NCBI GenBank assembly: GCA_965153355.1
Contig: OZ231126.1
Span: 37,572,001-37,636,000, forward strand
Reading direction: 5' to 3'
Length of the DNA stretch: 64,000 nt
Source: Flaccisagitta enflata
Taxonomy: Eukaryota; Chaetognatha; Sagittoidea; Aphragmophora
Shown here: positions 41,812 through 58,887 of the stretch, piece by piece
How the letters are laid out: each line of letters opens with the position of its first letter
How positions within the stretch are numbered: the stretch's first letter is position 1
Program-made: the position numbers and the translations under genes
The notes under the pieces: generated by a model
The model's input: the letters and a program-made list of their open reading frames with translations, nothing else
The model's database searches: none
Told to the model about the DNA's origin: nothing

Positions 41812-42352
41812 CGCGTGGTAATAAAGGTAATAAAGGTAATTAAGGTAATCAAGGTGATTACATAATTAATAATGATTACCTAAAAATACCTATCTATACC
41901 TAAAGTACCCTAAAGTACCTAAAGTACCCTTAAGTACATGATATGCCTTAAGTACCCTTAAGTACCTAAAGTACGCTAAAGTACCCTAAAGTACCCTTAA
42001 GTACCGCAAAGTACCCAATAGTACCTAAAGTCCCTGAAGTACCCTATAGTACCCTGAAGTGCCCTTAAGAACTCTAGAGTACCCTAAAGTACCCTAAAGT
42101 ACCTTTAAAATGAAGATTTAAGCTCCATTTCAAAAATGTTAATTATTACTAAAATAACTTAAGGGGTGACTTAAGTGACCTTAAATGACTGAAATTAATT
42201 CTAATTACCCTAAAGTACCCTAAAGTACCCTAAAGTACCCTAAAGTACCTTTAAAATGAAGAATAGAGCCATATTTCAAAAAAGTTACGTGACGGACAGA
42301 CAGACCGACCGACACAGCGGCTTCTAGAGTCGCGTTCACGCGACTAAAAATT
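41812..42352 (+). mobile_element. Hairpin-ended element carrying TACCCTAAAG minisatellite
   Basis: It starts CCTTAGTCGCGTGG and ends CTAGAGTCGCGTTCACGCGA then CTAAAAA. The interior is about 30 units of a roughly 10-bp motif TACCCTAAAG/TACCTAAAG in two blocks with a repeated separator (AAAATGAAGA..CATTTCAAAAA), then ACGGACAGACAGACCGACC. Confidence 0.7.
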
Positions 42353-43721
42353 GCAGTGACTGAAGACAAAAGCTTGGTGGGGATTGGTCAATGCTTACGG
42401 CTCCACTTGATGCTATGTGAAAGTTAGACAAATTATCAATGTATGAATCATGAATGTTCTCCATAATCAAAACGGGATTACAATACTGTCGCAGACTTGT
42501 GGACAGGGTACATCCTTCGCCTTAACACTCCCCTTGCGCACGCACACACACACACACACACGCACGCACGCACGCACGATTAGGAAAAATGATTATCAAA
42601 AACAACAAACTGTTTTAAGTCAGTTCCATGCGCAACTTCCATGGTGTGCTCTCCATAAGAAAGGATTCGTCTTGATACCGCGCTAGCGTTTGTCAGAATA
42701 ATTTTAGAGAAAATCTGAAATCAGATTTGGAATCAACACGATCAAAACTGTCAGACCTGGAGAGATCAGCCGCGTTCAGGCCTTTCTAAAAGCTTGAAAG
42801 CATTTTTCATCGCACTTGACTTAACTCCCCTGAAACTGAGTTGTTTTTTATCGCTAAAAGTTGACATTCTAACTCCCAGGACACTTTCTATGTCATACTG
42901 GATGAGCAAAATCATCAGATAATCATTTTTTATGATATTCTTACGATAAATTTGGGTGTTGAAAAAATCAGTCAACTTTTTTCCCCACACGTTTATACCT
43001 CTAACTCTCCTGCAAACGTTCCTACTCTATGGTTTTATGCTGACTACAAAATGTTCCACTTCCAAGCCAGGAGAAAATGACAAAACAATAAAAAGTGTCT
43101 TTCTGTAATAAAAGTATTGCGATCACAGTAGACGTTGCAAAGTGAAAATTTTAGAAGAAATAAACGCGCAGCGTGTTAACATAAGTTTTGGCATAAGATT
43201 TAGAAGACGTTTTACCACTTAAGACTATGATTTTCGAATTCCTCGTGAAAAATTATGTGGGGGTATTTACTTTAAGGGCTTGAAAAAATTGACCAAGAAA
43301 GTTGGGTTACTGCTAAAGCCGGGTCTGTATACGAGGTGTTTTTTAACATCATAATACTATAAAAGTCTGAATGATTTTGAGACTTAAGTAAATGCCCTTC
43401 AGGGGTGGGGCACCGTTCAATGCGTTTTATCAAGGTATACTAAGGTGGAAAAGTGTGACATGTGAAGAAGTATTAAAGTAAGTGTTTATATGAAAAAACT
43501 TGGAAGCATCCCTACAAGGAGACTAAAGGTGAGACAAACATTCACTGTGTCCAACAACAATCAATCACTTTTCGTGTTTGTTACTGCATCATCATTGCAA
43601 AGTTCTATGAAGGATAAAAACGTGCAATACAATTTTGGATCTTATTCGTTCTATTAAAGTTGGATGAACAATTCTCACACCAACGAATTAAAGTACTATT
43701 TTGGATCTTCTTCTTTCTAGA

Positions 43722-49631
<5,910 letters not shown>

Positions 49632-50680
49632 CTGTAAGATGTCAAAGCAATTATACAAATGGGATATGACAGGATGAACCGAGTTTAAACACTTTTGTTT
49701 CAGTTCATTTTCAGCTCACTTTTTGGCATCAAATCGCCAAATATTGACTCAAAACTGTTTTGGCATATCTATTACATGCCCTACTAATTACTCATTTATG
49801 AACCATCCACTAGTATAGGGTTTTAAACAGCGAGTATGTTATGAAAAGAACAAAATTTCTGTCCAAAAACCCGAAATCAGCGGACACTCATTTTTAAGCG
49901 GTAACTTCAAGCTATTATGCCCACTACAGTTTGATTCCGATGGTCAATTTCTTTTTACATGTCTGCTTAAACCCAAGTGGCACTATTACAGACAATTTTT
50001 GCGATGGTTTTATATAATTTTTACAGTCCTAATCAGTTATGGTATAAAAATTGCCAGCTGACAACAAAAAGTTCTAAAAAATGACTCTGCAATTTCTGTT
50101 TTTTGTTTCGGGCACTTCCTCTTGGAGTTAAGGTATGAAATTTTTATCGTAACTAAAAAAAAGGCGTTTCTACACTTGTATAAAATTTCAGAGCAATCTG
50201 GTCATTTTAAGTATGGATTTTATCATTTTTTGTAATTTTTCCCATCCTATTTGGCTTTTTCGAAAAAAACATTTTTCAGTCGGTAAATAACAAATCTCCA
50301 ACACGAATGAAGATTTTGCATTTCCAAAGACATCAGACTCGAGCAAATGTATTTTGGATGCATCTGATGTTTTTGGATTTTTTGATTTTTCATTTCCTAT
50401 GCAAATTTGTTATTTACCGTGTACTTATGTCACACCCATTTTTTTCCCATCCAAAAATGATGACCATTTAGTATGAATGTCCTGTAGAAATCGAGCTTTG
50501 CTGAATATAATGATGTGACTGTAAAAAATTTAACCATGCAACATAGCCAGATAACACTCTGAAGAGCTTGGTTGATTGCTTGATTGATTGTATGCTTGCT
50601 TGCTTGCTCGATATCAAACAAACTTGTTTGATTTATCAACACAAAGATGAGGATAAGAATTGACAAAAAAGGAGAGAGGT

Positions 50681-50685
<5 letters not shown>

Positions 50686-50756
<71 letters not shown>

Positions 50757-50757
50757 A
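50686..50757 (+). repeat. (GAAA)n repeat
   Basis: Pure AAGA/GAAA tetranucleotides, echoed by a short GAAA run at 51058-51088. Confidence 0.95.
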
Positions 50758-50850
50758 CAGAGAACAAAGAAAGACAGAAAAAGAAAATGAAGAAAAAAAA
50801 GGGATGAGAAAGAAACAAAAAGCAAAGAATGATAAGGGCAGAGATAAGAA

Positions 50851-51055
50851 ACAAGTGACGCGGGGTCACAATATTGTTTCGGACAAAGGGCAGGGGCAGC
50901 TAACCCCTATCCACATCAAACGCCCCACCCAACTCCCCTCCCTTTACAGACACACACACCAAAAAACTTCTAAAACACTTGTTTTCCCACTTTTCCACTC
51001 ATGCTCATTGACTGACGAACGGACCAATGGACGGACAAAGCCTCTTAAAGAGCTA
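50851..51055 (+). mobile_element. Short interspersed element, GTGACGC..GTCAC type
   Basis: It starts AAGTGACGCGGGGTCACAAT, has GGGCAGGGGCAGCTAACCCC, AACACTTGTTTTCCCACTTT, then ACGAACGGACCAATGGACGG and AAAGCCTCTTAAAGAGC. A second, inverted copy at 51125-51297 ends GTGACCCCGCATCACTTG. Confidence 0.65.
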
Positions 51056-52093
51056 AGACAGAAAGAAAGAAAGAAAGAAAGAAAGAACAGAGAAAAGAAG
51101 AGGTTTTGTCCATGCATTGGTCTGTTGGTCCGTTGGTCCGTTGGTCCATTGGTCCGTTGGTCACGCTCGAGTTGAAAACGCGAAAAACGCGTATTTATGA
51201 TGCTGCAGTTGGTATTGTTTGTGTGTAAGTGTTGGAGGGGGGTTGGGGGTGTGGTTGGGGTGAGGCAACGACATTGTGACCCCGCATCACTTGTTTTGGT
51301 TTCATTTGGTTATGTGTGTTGGTGTCTTTCGTCAATGGGTCGGCCAGTCAGTTACTTTTGAAAAATGGTTGTCTTATAACATATTTGCCAAATGCTAGTG
51401 GAGATAGGTTTTTAAATGCCCTTGCCCCCCCCCCCTCCCCCTCGTGACTAGCCCTAATCTAGCCGCTGTTTATGTAAATCTTCCAAACTGCAGGGAAAGA
51501 GAATGTTGGATTACAAGTGCCATTAAGTAAAATGCTGGTCAGGAAAAACTTTGTCAGGTAGATTTATGACAAGTTGAAAGAAGTGAAAGAAAATTGGGGA
51601 CCAATTTTCACCAAATTTTTAGAGTAGTTGTAGAATGCATTTACACATATATCCTTAATTGTCTAACATACATTGATGTATTTTCCAGCTGTCAAAAAAT
51701 ATTTGAACTTGAAAAGCTAATCTATTGCTGAAAATAAGAGTTTTTCACTGTTTTCTGTTATCTTTTTGCTATAGAATCTTCATAATTTTTTAAATTAGTC
51801 ATAAATTAGTTATTATTTGTATTTTTATTTATCAATTTATTATGTCTACCATTATTCAATATTTGTCCTGCTTTGATAGGCTATTAAAATATTCTAAACT
51901 AAAAAAATATTCAAAAAATAACATTTTTTGGCAAAAAAATGGGAAAAAATCTTAAAATTTCATCAGTTTTTATATTCTTCATATTGAATAGCATACTGCT
52001 GAATAAATATAACAAGGTTTTAAAAAACTTAGTCATCATTTTTTTAGTAAGATAGGTTAAGATGTGTAGATAAGAAAAATAGGTCTATCAAAG

Positions 52094-53007
52094 TGTTAGA
52101 AATGTATGTTCGTCCGTCTGTTAAGTGTGTGTGCTTTTGTTTCTTTGCGTGCTTTTGGCTTTTCCTCTTTTCTTATTATTCAATGCCAGTGTCTTTTGTT
52201 TCTCGCCATTTTTCATAATGAAGGCTAGATGGGTAACCATATGGTTGCGCCTTGTATTTTATGCCATTTGTTTTTATTACGTAAACAAACATACGTAACT
52301 CGTCTTCGTATCATCCAATTTTGGATTGATTGTTTTTATTTATGTACGGCATTGCTTCCTAGAGTGATTGATTGATTTTTCGTGATTGATTGAATGCGCC
52401 CTTGGAATTCACTAATTTCAATAATCTCTCATCTTTTTATTGCAGATGAACTTATGAACGGACAATTAACGTTAGTTGACATCGACAGACTGTGGGTTGA
52501 AACCAACGAAAGTGGGCCTAAAAGTAAGTTTTATGGACGCGTCTTTGCTTTTATTAACGTTGTTTTTATCTTGTCCTCCGGTCTGTTATTCTTGTCTTTT
52601 GCATTGTTGCATTTTTATCGCCGGATTTTAGTATGGTTTTTATCGCTTGCCCGATCAGCTTACTATGGGGATGATATGGATGAATTTAATGGGATGGGCC
52701 GGGGCAGGGGCAGGTATTATCAGGTGGCATGGGCTCTGAAGAAGATGAACATGTTGTCATGTGCTGTTTCTGTCCTTTATTGTGTCCTGTCTCGATTTCA
52801 TGTTATCTTTTGCGTTTGCTGATCACTATTAACGCCCACTTTCCCTTTCATTTTTCCCCCTCTCTTCAGTTGTTGAAATTTTTTATGGAATAAACGAGAC
52901 GATCACCTTCCTATTTTCCAATTCGGCCACCTTTCTTTCACCACAAGTCGTCAGTCAGCTAGTTGCCCATGGACAGTGCCAGCTGAAACTCGTGGGCGTA
53001 GTTTATA
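52094..53007 (+). repeat. 5' LTR
   Basis: 914 bases, offset exactly 5498 from the 3' LTR. It contains ATG-started hydrophobic frames (52218-52298 and 52394-52822) and splice-like signals: acceptor TTTTTATTGCAG before 52446, donor AAAAGTAAGT after 52523, acceptor CCCCCTCTCTTCAG before 52870 and AATAAA at about 52890. The 3' end is TTTATA rather than the usual CA. Confidence 0.9.
52446..53007 (+). other. Exon-like segments inside the LTR (52446-52523 and 52870-53007)
   Basis: The first segment (78 bases) lies between a strong 3' splice site and GTAAGT. The second starts after another strong 3' splice site. Joined in phase they give a frame that stays open to the LTR end, and in the 5' copy into the leader before Gag. 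The same applies to 57944-58021 and 58368-58505. If the middle is retained, the frame 52394-52822 instead encodes a 142-residue hydrophobic peptide. These may be exons of a spliced leader or sequence captured from a cellular gene; I do not recognise it. Confidence 0.45.
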
Positions 53008-53076
53008 TTTCAACAATTTTTAAATCGACTCATCCCTTACGACTTTTCCCGACCCCCCGGCGGCGATTTCGTCGAC

Positions 53077-55797
53077 ATGGCGGCGACTAATGGCGACGAT
53101 AATCAGTCGAACGCATCAACGTCCTCTCGTGCGTCCTTCTTCGGATTGAATCAATGTCCGAGGACAGATACATTGTGTGGTATGAGGGACGAATTAAAAC
53201 GTGAAATGGGGCGATGTCAACAACTGTTTAACGCCGTTGCAATGACTGTAGTGGACACCAACGAGTGGGAAGATGCGACGGTGGAATCCGACGCAGCTAG
53301 ACACTGCTTTCGTGATATGGTGAATGACTACATCATTTTTGCTCGCCAAATGGCAACGGACAAACTGCCAGGCGACCCTCTTCGTTTCGCGGCGTCGAGT
53401 CTGCGGCGCCTCCGGCGCCAATGGTACGCAATGCGTTTCTTCGACCTCGAGAATTATCAAGAGGGTTTTCCATCTCTCTCTGACATCGTCCACGCGCACG
53501 GAAGACATAGTGGGAATAACCAACATCCTCATTTTTGTACCCCAACAAGACAAAATTGTGTCAATCAAAAATGCGTCCTTTCTCCTCAATTGCCAAATGG
53601 TCAATCGCCTCCAAATTCGCCCATTATATTAAGAGACTCTATCGATCAGTGGATGTCACAGATTCATTCGGATTATAGCTCGCGCATAAACATCCATGAT
53701 GATACATTGGACAATCTCGTCGACGCCGAGACACTCGCCAAAACCGTCAAAAGCAGCGTCATGAATGGTGCGGCGACGAGAGAGGAGGCAGAGAAAGGCG
53801 GTGGAGGAAGAGAGGAAGAAGAGGGTATGCAGGAGGAAGAGATGGCAATGAATCTGCAGCGACAGCAACGTGAGGAGTGGCGTCTGGAGCAGGAGCAGCA
53901 GCAGCAACGGTGGCAGCCGGAGCAGTGCCAAGAGCAACGCCGAGAGCAACAATCACAGCATATGCAGCCGGTGCGAAGACAGCCACAACTCCAACACGGG
54001 CAGTCGCAGCAGTCGGAGCTGTTGCAACAGCAACAGCAGCAGGAGCAACTACAGCGACAACAGCAAGCTGCAGCGTATAAAAAACAGCAGCGAGAGCAAA
54101 TATCTCAACAGCAACAGGCTGCCGAGCAACAAAGGCTACGGCAGGAGCAACTACATCAACAGCAGGAGCAGCTGCTTCAACAACGTCAATTGCAAGAGCA
54201 GTCACGTCAACAACAGCGGATTCAATTGCAACAGCAAGAGGCTGAAGAGCAACAGCAACAGCAAGAACAAGAAAGGACACGCATTCAACATCAGCAGCGG
54301 CTCCTTCAGCAACATCTGCAGCAACAAAATTCCGTGATTGCTCCTGTGATAACTGCTCATCCTCTTACAGCGAATTACGAACCCCTCAATAGTGGATACA
54401 TCAATATGGATGTTGGGCAACAGCCACAGCCTAAAGACAGCGATGCAGAGTCTGATGCATCAATGATAACAGCAAATGACGAAGCAGAGAAGACAGCTGG
54501 AAGAGAAGACGACCAAGGGGTAGCGGACGAGGCGAATGAGCGGCGGACGCATCCACAGCTCGCGCCATCTGCAGCCCTAGGGACGGCGCACCCTGAAGCT
54601 GATCGTCAACTGCATCGTCTACAACAAAATGCTGCCCAATTGATGGAAGAGAATGCGGCGCAGCAGTTGCAGATTCGACAGAAAGACTCGGAATTGCGAG
54701 CAGTTTATATGGAAATCCAAGATTTGAGAAGACGCCAACAGACGAATCATCTAGCTCGCCAAACTGCTCGTCAACCGGAAGTGGTGAATCTGCAGCCTCA
54801 GAGCGACGCCATCGAAGCCTTTTTAAAAAGAGCGTCTTACGATAACCTCATGCGAGCGAGGGAGGTTGGTCTGAGAACAATGGAGAGAGATAGACCAAAT
54901 AAGCCTCTGCAAAATCTTTCATCTACTGATTATATGATGTGGAAACGAAAGTTCAAAGACTCTGCAAAACACGATGGACTGACGCGGATGGACATTCTCT
55001 CAGAATTACCTAAATGGTTTTCTGGTCCAGCCAAAGAAATCGTTGAAACGGCGATGATTGGAGTAACGGAAGAGAGCGCCGAGGAGGAGTTGAATGTTGC
55101 CTTCAAGAAGATGGACCTACTCTTTGTGGCAAATCGCAGCAACATCCCGGATCTCTTCAACAAAATCGTCGCAAAGCCGAGGATTCAATCTGCTGACCAT
55201 GACGGACATTTCCATCTCGCATCAGTGCTGTTAAAGGCAAAGAAGATCGCGCATACATGTGGAGAATTGTACCATTGCTACAGAAATGAACTCTTGCAGC
55301 AAATTATCAATAATAGAGTTCCTCACCTGGCGGACAAGTTCTGGGAAAAATACCATGAATCGTTCGTCAAGGGCATCTCCTTCTCCTTTGACCATCTCGT
55401 CGATATGATTGAGACATGGGCAATTATCCAACGCAGCAAAGGAGTGGAAAGAGAATCTGCAGCAGTGGTAGTAGCGGCAGCGTGCGGCAACAAAACTCGA
55501 GCATTGTTGACGGAATGCTGCAACGTCTGCAATGACAATCACGCGACGGAGGAGTGCCATCAGCTCCTCGTACTTGATGTCGACGATAGAGTCCAAAAAT
55601 TGGCATCCCGTCGACTCTGTTTTCACTGTCTCAACGTCGGGCACTCGGCAAAAGGATGTGCCAATCGACCAACATGCCAAATTTGCAACAAACAACACGC
55701 TACTATTCTCCATGGACGGACTTACCCCAAGAAGAGCGATGATGAGGAGGTGAAAGAAGGGGGTGACGATGTCACCAACGGTGATAAAGATTTGTGA
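53077..55797 (+). CDS. gag: Gag polyprotein, Pao/BEL type, intact
   Basis: A 906-residue frame starting GACATGGCGGCG, 70 bases after the 5' LTR. Residues about 250-450 are Gln/Glu-rich (CAG/CAA codons). About 505-560 is a coiled coil with an LQQNAAQLMEENAAQQLQ-like heptad. About 590-800 resembles the DUF1759-type capsid region of Pao/BEL Gags (MWKRKFKDSAKHDGLTRM, then FNKIVAKPRI). The C-terminus has three zinc knuckles: CX2CX3HX4C near 815, the canonical CX2CX4HX4C (CFHCLNVGHSAKGC) near 848 and CX2CX3HX4H near 866, ending in a DE-rich tail. It would bind and package RNA into particles. In autonomous relatives pol follows; here the frame stops at TGA and no pol is found. A short overlapping frame (55763-55957) has one hydrophobic helix and may be chance. 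Confidence 0.85.
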   Translation: MAATNGDDNQSNASTSSRASFFGLNQCPRTDTLCGMRDELKREMGRCQQLFNAVAMTVVDTNEWEDATVESDAARHCFRDMVNDYIIFARQMATDKLPGDPLRFAASSLRRLRRQWYAMRFFDLENYQEGFPSLSDIVHAHGRHSGNNQHPHFCTPTRQNCVNQKCVLSPQLPNGQSPPNSPIILRDSIDQWMSQIHSDYSSRINIHDDTLDNLVDAETLAKTVKSSVMNGAATREEAEKGGGGREEEEGMQEEEMAMNLQRQQREEWRLEQEQQQQRWQPEQCQEQRREQQSQHMQPVRRQPQLQHGQSQQSELLQQQQQQEQLQRQQQAAAYKKQQREQISQQQQAAEQQRLRQEQLHQQQEQLLQQRQLQEQSRQQQRIQLQQQEAEEQQQQQEQERTRIQHQQRLLQQHLQQQNSVIAPVITAHPLTANYEPLNSGYINMDVGQQPQPKDSDAESDASMITANDEAEKTAGREDDQGVADEANERRTHPQLAPSAALGTAHPEADRQLHRLQQNAAQLMEENAAQQLQIRQKDSELRAVYMEIQDLRRRQQTNHLARQTARQPEVVNLQPQSDAIEAFLKRASYDNLMRAREVGLRTMERDRPNKPLQNLSSTDYMMWKRKFKDSAKHDGLTRMDILSELPKWFSGPAKEIVETAMIGVTEESAEEELNVAFKKMDLLFVANRSNIPDLFNKIVAKPRIQSADHDGHFHLASVLLKAKKIAHTCGELYHCYRNELLQQIINNRVPHLADKFWEKYHESFVKGISFSFDHLVDMIETWAIIQRSKGVERESAAVVVAAACGNKTRALLTECCNVCNDNHATEECHQLLVLDVDDRVQKLASRRLCFHCLNVGHSAKGCANRPTCQICNKQHATILHGRTYPKKSDDEEVKEGGDDVTNGDKDL

Positions 55798-57591
55798 CGG
55801 CAAGTGCAAATCCCATCAACTCCTTCTTTATGTCGTCCTTCTAATCATTCTCATGACTCTATCGTCAATCATTTTGGGAAAAAGTCGTCCTTACGTGTGT
55901 CCGCATCTTCGCTGTTTTTTCCTAAACCTTCGAGCGCTTAAAACGTATAAAAAGTAAAATCTCATTGCCAATTTCTATACGACCATCGATCTCCATTTGC
56001 GCCCCACTTGGATCTGGTGAATCTTGCCTCAACTTGGAGGCGAGTGTACGAAAGAGCCATGGAGCGGAGCATCTTCGAGTTGATGGAGAGTGAAAAAGGC
56101 GTCGATTGGGATCTTTGCTAATAAAAGCGGCTCTCGCCGTAAGAAAGAGTCGACTTCGTCTCTTCGACTTTTTTCCAAATGAACGTTTCCTTCTACCAAA
56201 TAGTGTATGGACAGATCGAGAAAGACTTTGCGTTTGATATATACGTCGGCGCCTTTTGCTACGCTGCACCGTCGTGATAGAAGCCTAGGGGGCGTCAGCG
56301 GCGTCAATGAGCGTGAATTCATGTCCGGAGGATTCATGTCCGACGCCTAAAAAAGGGAAGAATTCGTCATGGGACTGCTCGGAGATCGTGTGGATGGATT
56401 TGGACACGCAAAAATGGCTAAGTTTTGAGAGAGAGAAAGATGGGGGCGCATGGGTTTTTCATTTAGTAGCCTTGGATATGGATGAATTTTGCTCTGACTT
56501 GTTTTGACCGATAAAGAGCGCGCGATTTCATGTCTGGTTCTATTTGTCCATGCTATCTTCTCTTTCCTTGATACGACATTTGCGCGGTTCAATATCCTAA
56601 CAAACATTGATTCATTTCATATTAACATATGATTATACACGCTCCAATCGATTTCCTGTCCATTCAGTTCATTCGTGTCTACCAAAAGCTTCCAACGCAA
56701 TCGAGTCTTACGTCATTATGCATCTCGAGTGGCTCGTCAACTGCAGTGGCGTCTCCATCGAAGCCTCAAGCCCGGGTGACCAGTTAAGCCTCAAGTTGCC
56801 ATCCGACCTATCGCGGGCATGAAGGCTGGAACCGCAACCCAAGGCCGTGGCGTCGTGGTTCCGCTGCTTGATTTGCCCACATCACCAAACCCGTCGTCAT
56901 CCTCTCCTCGCATCTTGCTTCCGTTGACGAGCTGTTGGAGGATCGGGTTGCGCTTCTCCGTAATGGAGACAGTGCAGGTGATGTGTTCGTTCCTTGTTTG
57001 AGTATTTTAAGATACACTCGTTTTTAATTCTAGAATAGTAAATTATTAATTTATCTTTGTTAACGGTGCGGGTTTGAATTTACGAATGTTTTCGTATATT
57101 TTGTGTTTTTGTGTTGTGTTTATCGTGTTTTGTGGTTTGTTTTTACCGTTTTGTTTGATATTTTGAATTGTTATTACGAATATTTCGTATGAGTTGTATT
57201 TTAGTAGTATATGCCCCTTCTTATTATTTCCCACTCTCAAGTCAAATCCCAGGCTTGGAGTGCTCCAAGGCCCGTTTCCCCTTCCCCCCCCCTCCCCTTA
57301 ACTTTTACAGAACGGGTGCCTCAACCTCCTTGTCGCCGCCTCGTCTCCATCCGTTTCGTCGTTGATCGTTGAAAAATTGCTGGTGGTGGATCCTTTCCGG
57401 ACGGGAGTCATCATTCGTGCAGTCGTCGATCTGTTGATAGTTAGGGTGGGGATGTAAGAGGCGGTGGACGGGGGAGGGGCGGCCCAATTTTTTTTTAAGG
57501 AAGGTAGTATCGGTTTTTTAATAGGGTTTCCCCGACCGGAAACTAGATGTCGGATTTTTGAAATTCGTGAAATTCCAAAAATGGGGCAGAA
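55798..57591. other. Retrotransposon 3' internal region without pol
   Basis: 1.8 kb with no frame over about 115 codons and no reverse transcriptase or integrase motif on either strand. It may be a residual or replaced 3' region, or hold RNA signals. Confidence 0.6.
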
Positions 57592-58505
57592 TGTTAGAAA
57601 TGTATGTTCGTCCGTCTGTTAAGTGTGTGTGCTTTTGTTTCTTTGCGTGCTTTTGGCTTTTCCTCTTTTCTTATTATTCAATGCCAGTGTCTTTTGTTTC
57701 TCGCCATTTTTCATAATGAAGGCTAGATGGGTAACCATATGGTTGCGCCTTGTATTTTATGCCATTTGTTTTTATTACGTAAACAAACATACGTAACTCG
57801 TCTTCGTATCATCCAATTTTGGATTGATTGTTTTTATTTATGTACGGCATTGCTTCCTAGAGTGATTGATTGATTTTTCGTGATTGATTGAATGCGCCCT
57901 TGGAATTCACTAATTTCAATAATCTCTCATCTTTTTATTGCAGATGAACTTATGAACGGACAATTAACGTTAGTTGACATCGACAGACTGTGGGTTGAAA
58001 CCAACGAAAGTGGGCCTAAAAGTAAGTTTTATGGACGCGTCTTTGCTTTTATTAACGTTGTTTTTATCTTGTCCTCCGGTCTGTTATTCTTGTCTTTTGC
58101 ATTGTTGCATTTTTATCGCCGGATTTTAGTATGGTTTTTATCGCTTGCCCGATCAGCTTACTATGGGGATGATATGGATGAATTTAATGGGATGGGCCGG
58201 GGCAGGGGCAGGTATTATCAGGTGGCATGGGCTCTGAAGAAGATGAACATGTTGTCATGTGCTGTTTCTGTCCTTTATTGTGTCCTGTCTCGATTTCATG
58301 TTATCTTTTGCGTTTGCTGATCACTATTAACGCCCACTTTCCCTTTCATTTTTCCCCCTCTCTTCAGTTGTTGAAATTTTTTATGGAATAAACGAGACGA
58401 TCACCTTCCTATTTTCCAATTCGGCCACCTTTCTTTCACCACAAGTCGTCAGTCAGCTAGTTGCCCATGGACAGTGCCAGCTGAAACTCGTGGGCGTAGT
58501 TTATA
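57592..58505 (+). repeat. 3' LTR
   Basis: It matches 52094-53007 base for base as far as I can compare, including the hydrophobic frame 57892-58320 and the splice-like signals. It is followed by the target duplication CAAAG. Confidence 0.9.
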
Positions 58506-58887
58506 CAAAGAGAAAAATAGCTGTAACTTTTTAAATTTTTGAGATTTTGCATTAATATTTTTTGCTACAAACATGAAAAAATATATGCTAGCATATGAAT
58601 CCATTGTTTTGTAAAAAAAAAAAAAAATTTTTTTGCCCTTGGTGAAACTGAACTGTCACGATAATTTTCATCATGTCATATTTGATTGATTGTGTTAGAC
58701 TCTTTACATGTACTTAAAAGAATGTTCCGTTTGAATTTGTATCTAAGAAATCTAACCCAGGTATAAGGTCAGTACTCAGTGGTTCGTGATATTGTGATAT
58801 CGTATTCAGCTAAGCACATATTGTTTTTAAACCAACATGCTAATTAGCGGATCAATCGCTGTTATCTGTTAGTGTTTATTTTTGCAG

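Larger units (their letters stand above)
38676..43721. other. Repeat-rich intergenic region, no gene supported
   Basis: It holds the aminopeptidase 5' flank, CTGT/CT microsatellites (39728-39891), a diverged 318-bp-unit relative (about 40038-40135), short interspersed elements (40258-40412, 40528-40685), an inverted copy of dispersed family R (40690-41240), a minisatellite-bearing element (41812-42350) and a CA/GCAC tract (42538-42580). 42600-43700 is AT-rich with nothing I can name. Confidence 0.55.
49632..52093. other. No gene seen; repeats in the middle
   Basis: It should contain upstream exons or the promoter of the minus-strand [10 protein letters not shown] gene, but I find none with confidence. 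It contains (GAAA)n at 50686-50757, a short interspersed element at 50851-51055 and an inverted one at 51125-51297. 51300-52088 is AT-rich. Confidence 0.5.
52089..58510 (+). mobile_element. Gag-only Pao/BEL-like LTR retrotransposon with 5-bp target duplication
   Basis: CAAAG at 52089-52093 and again at 58506-58510 flanks a 6412-bp element (52094-58505). The LTRs are 914 bp each, start TGTTAG and appear identical over their whole length, which implies a recent insertion. The internal region has one long frame, Gag; from its stop at 55797 to the 3' LTR at 57592 there is no protease, reverse transcriptase, RNase H or integrase frame. A purine-rich AAAAATGGGGCAGAA precedes the 3' LTR as a likely polypurine tract. 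I could not identify a tRNA primer site after 53007. The element is non-autonomous for reverse transcription, but Gag is intact. Confidence 0.85.

Noticed and set aside
53194-55809. Minus-strand frames opposite Gag
   Set aside because: Shadows of the Gag frame with no domain; the plus-strand frame has zinc knuckles and a full length.
55763-55957. Small membrane protein overlapping the end of Gag
   Set aside because: One hydrophobic helix in another frame with no start context or frameshift signal I can support. Mentioned under Gag only.
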